Of a stretch of 53,138 nt of DNA, positions 50,126-53,138 are shown in pieces (position 1 is the stretch's first letter; each line of letters opens with the position of its first letter). This stretch comes from Chara braunii (taxonomy: Eukaryota; Streptophyta; Charophyceae; Charales; Characeae): positions 330,656 to 383,793 of the forward strand of contig BFEA01000091.1 of the NCBI GenBank assembly GCA_003427395.1, read 5' to 3'. The notes under the pieces are model-generated. The model was not told the DNA's origin. It was given only the letters and a program-made list of their open reading frames with translations, and searched no databases. The translations under genes and the position numbers were made by a program.

Positions 50126-51424
50126 CTTTTTTTTTTTTTGACAGTGCTGTTTATTATGAGGGTAGGGGGGGGGGACAGGTGTATACATAGGGCTTAAAGG
50201 GGCTTCAAGTAGTCTAAAGGGGGATGCCTTCACTGCCTTGTTTGATTTTGTTATTGTCCTTTTTGAAAATAATCAAGTATCATGCGGCCACGATGAACCA
50301 CGCTTAATGAGGAATTTTGAGGTGACCCTCAGCCAAAAATTGTTTGCATTGCAATTGTGACATCCAACATCATCACAGTGACCTCACAACCTAGGGTCTC
50401 ATTAGACCCTCATCGGAAACACACCTTTTCTTTCTTGTTTTTCTTCTGAAAACTCCATGCCCCAGGAGTCCTGCTTAACGGGGTGATACAAGCATCCCCC
50501 TTAAACCACCACTACTTCCTAAGGACGTGCCCGTATACAAGCCACAATTTTAGGAAACACACGGGCCACTACCGGGGCACCCACATTCATCCGACTAGAA
50601 ATGTTTCTACTCTGTTTTTGTTCGCGGCCAATAGCTGGCCCAAGTACTGGTGGCCCGGTATTTGAAGGCTCCATCTATTGGTGGGGAGCAACACCTGCTG
50701 GAAAATGGGTCCAGGGTCCCAGTACAACTCAATAATTTTGCAATCAGATGTAAAGTGTGCCAATGCTGGCAGTGCCATCACTGTGCTCCGTTAGAAAGTG
50801 GTGTTGTGCGTTTCTAAAGGCTGTGACTGCTCTATCTAAAGTCTGACTCGACCATATTATCTCTGCGCTGACACCAAATGCTAATGCTAATCTGCAGGGG
50901 ACCGGGTCCAGTCCTCACCCTTCTATACCACAACAGCTTGTGTGAAGAGCCATTGTTTATTTGTGAACAGTGCGTCTGCAGTCCTCACTTTTTAGGAATG
51001 CAGCATCATTAGATAATCCTCCTGATTTTGAAAGAACCTTGCGAGGTTCTTTGAAATTTCAAGAACCACGTTTGACAAAGTGGAGAGGGCATACACGGAT
51101 CGAGGAGGGCATACTACGAACCTGGATCATGGCAGCACCCTATTGGCTGAAAGCTGGAAGCACAACCATTTTTCTTTCTTTTCTTTTTATTGTAAACGAA
51201 AATTTTCTAAGGAATCATCCTAAAAACGGATTTTTAACGAATTGTATAACCAGGGGCATGGTCCCACTAGCAACGGGATAGGATAGAAAAGAGTTTGTGT
51301 GGCAGTTGAGTGACCCAAATCCTGCCGTGCAGTACTGGTGATCCCACGGTCAGTGTTTTACATGTATTACCCAAAAAAGTAAGGAGATCTTCGTTCCCCT
51401 CCTCCTCTCCTTAACACTGGGCAT
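50078..51424. repeat. Second copy of the 1.35-kb block
   Basis: It matches 31,195-32,541 at offset 18,883. Here the block is flanked on both sides by continuous sequence (tandem units on the left; GCCCGTGCAAAGACAGC on the right), so this is the likelier genomic location. Confidence 0.9.
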
Positions 51425-52603
51425 GCCCGTGCAAAGACAGCTTCCCGCCAGAATCTTTTCAATCGGTTGGGGGTGTGGCCAACCCCAAACGAGGTTGGGG
51501 TCGGCCTTAGCCCACTGGATAGAAGATTTTCAGCATTTTACTTGCTGTTGTGCAATTATCTCATTGACTGGAGCCCTCCTTCAATCACGGAGTATATGGA
51601 GGGTGTCAGGATCACTGCTGATTGAAGTAGATTTTATTCCAAAAAAATGTGGCGGTTAGTTTGTTCACTGGTTTTGCAACCACCACCATCAGATCATTTG
51701 TGATCTGATGGCTGGGAAGCACTCTGCCATGATTTCCGCTGGGAGGTCTCTGTTTCTTTTTTTTTTTTTCGCCTTTCTCCAGTTTTCTCAGCCCAGAAAT
51801 TCGTAATGAAACTGTCAGGCCACTGCCACTCAGTGTCACACTGGATCGGCCACACTCCTATCCGACTGCTAATGGGACCACACCCCAGGATACTGAAAAT
51901 CCTAAATTTTTTTAAGGACTAGTCCCAATTTTTATAGGACTGCTAATGAGTGTCTAACGGGACCCATACTATTCATGCAGTGATTAGCACTGATTGTTCC
52001 CACAGCTTTCCAGAAATTTCTGTGTTGTTTCTTTTGGTTGTGTGCTGGGGCTGCCTGGGATTCTACGTGGAGCTCCTGCCAGGCTGGACAAGCGGGCATG
52101 TGTCGGGGCATGAATTCGCAACAAGATGCACCGGAAAATAACCCAGTGTTTTTGCCAAATAAGAGCTTCGCTTTACTTCACATGGCCCCCTCCCATCCCA
52201 CCTCTGGCTCACCCCCTACTTCCCCGTCTGAAACCACTCCCACCCCACCTCTGGCTCACGCCCTACTTCCAGTCCTGAACCACAAATACAGGGCCCATCC
52301 TTGCAGAAAAATGTTGAGTTCCCAACTCCGACAATTTCGGGGCTCGGTGAAGGCCTGGTAGTGCAGCGGGGGAGGAAGCCGGTGGGGCCAAGGAAAAGGG
52401 GCAGATGACTGCAATATGTCCTGCCGGTTTATGCTGTGCATGTGTTCTACATGCACTGCTCTTTCTGATGTGACTCCGTATGAGAGGTGGAGAGCAATCG
52501 TTCATGTGTCAGCCCCTTCCATGTCAGGGGATTCTCATGCTATAACTTTCGAGAATGTATCTGACAACGGTTATGGCCAGCCCTCGATGAATCTCAAAGG
52601 CAA
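51425..52603. other. Non-coding; possible MITE ends
   Basis: CTGCTAATGGGACC (51,868) and TAATGAGTGTCTAACGGGAC (51,944) resemble Tourist-like ends but do not form a clean pair. A GGCTCACCCCCTACTTCC/GGCTCACGCCCTACTTCC repeat pair lies at 52,207-52,270. No gene is supported. Confidence 0.45.
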
Positions 52604-52891
52604 TTGCGGTTGATCCTAGTATGCCCCTTTTTTTGTGTGTTGTTTATCTTCTTTTATAAGAAAACTAAGTATAGGCCAGAGAAGTATGCAATCAAAAGAC
52701 GAGCCTTCCTGAGAGACTGGGTGGTAAGGGGCAAGATCGCAAATAACAAACAACAGGCTGATATTGAAGAAGTGGTACCAGGCAGAACCACAAGGCAACG
52801 GACCTCCGAGGAGGTCATCAACGATTGGCAGCAGGGGGAACACAGAGCCCGAATACAACAAGTGCAGGATGGAAGCTGTCTTTTCTCATGA
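52604..52891 (+). CDS. Unrecognised 95-codon ORF, charged C-terminal half
   Basis: After a hydrophobic start, the frame encodes a charged helical stretch (KYAIKRRAFLRDWVVRGK; RQRTSEEVINDWQQGEHRAR) that looks more protein-like than its surroundings. It could be an exon or a retroelement fragment. I recognise no family. Confidence 0.3.
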   Translation: MRLILVCPFFCVLFIFFYKKTKYRPEKYAIKRRAFLRDWVVRGKIANNKQQADIEEVVPGRTTRQRTSEEVINDWQQGEHRARIQQVQDGSCLFS

Positions 52892-53120
52892 TTCCTGTTA
52901 TGTCAAGCTTTAACCGGCAGGCCCTAGTGTGGAGCCTGAGAGGAATGCTTGGGAAGGGCAAGCTGACGGCAATCAATGCTGATCAGCGGTCCTTTGGCCA
53001 TATGGAAGGACGCGTGAGTGTGTATACCATGTAATTCATTCTTGACTTGCCAGGTGAATAGGAACCAGACTGACACTCCCAGAATGGACAAGGAGCCAGG
53101 CCCATAAGGACCTGTTTCAA

Positions 53121-53138
53121 CCCCCCCCCCCCCCCCCC
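53121..53138. repeat. C(18) at the window end
   Basis: The last 18 bases are all C. It may be a real homopolymer continuing beyond the window or a contig-end artefact. Confidence 0.8.

Overview
The window looks like repeat-rich nuclear DNA of a plant or streptophyte alga, assembled from short reads. I infer a charophyte such as Chara, mainly from the look of the PIF/Harbinger and Myb/SANT-like protein remnants; that is low-confidence and rests on memory, not on a search. There is no operon-like layout, no rRNA, no CRISPR array and no gene I would call certainly intact. Almost everything recognisable belongs to a mobile element, a tandem repeat or an assembly artefact.

Left third (1-16 kb). 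The window opens with a fragment of a repeat that recurs at 12.5 and 20.4 kb, joined to a 38-base Nextera mate-pair junction adapter (76-113). LINE fragments follow (1.5-2.5 and 5.3-5.8 kb), then a broken PIF/Harbinger transposase (7.0-8.4 kb) and a hammerhead-ribozyme-like motif on the minus strand (8.70-8.76 kb). From 8.77 to 11.77 kb lies a nest of palindromic, terminal-inverted-repeat DNA with a hAT-like insertion. At 12.6-14.5 kb the minus strand carries the most interesting coding region: an uninterrupted 609-codon frame with a proline-rich N-terminus, a Josephin-like (ataxin-3-type deubiquitinase) papain-fold region, and two RING-like Cys/His modules. A decayed partial copy lies at 20.2-21.3 kb.

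Middle (16-32 kb). This holds fold-back MITEs, a tRNA-Met-derived SINE head (19.2 kb), an unrecognised 268-codon ORF (19.3-20.1 kb), an N gap (21.9-22.3 kb), and a broken gene pair on the minus strand (Myb/SANT-like protein plus an unknown ORF, 22.4-25.2 kb). Purine tracts follow, then a long 5'-truncated L1-like LINE on the minus strand (27.1-30.55 kb) whose catalytic reverse-transcriptase Asp is mutated. The LINE ends in a conserved set of stem-loops and a poly(A) tail, and a stand-alone SINE-like copy of that tail lies at 38.9 kb.

Right part (31-53 kb). MITEs, minisatellites and two large duplications dominate. A 4,393-bp unit is repeated in tandem (40.5-44.87 and 44.87-49.26 kb) and appears identical over its last 4.2 kb; the junction is a single N. 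A 1.35-kb block at 31.2-32.5 kb recurs at 50.1-51.4 kb, and the first copy is bounded by a single N and by Nextera adapter sequence. Both duplications should be treated as probable assembly errors until tested.

Functionally, the window is a record of element-on-element insertion: LINEs with structured tails, SINE-like partners, Harbinger and hAT-like DNA elements with their MITEs, a possible ribozyme-bearing retroelement, and a multicopy gene that combines a ubiquitin-protease-like domain with ubiquitin-ligase-like domains.
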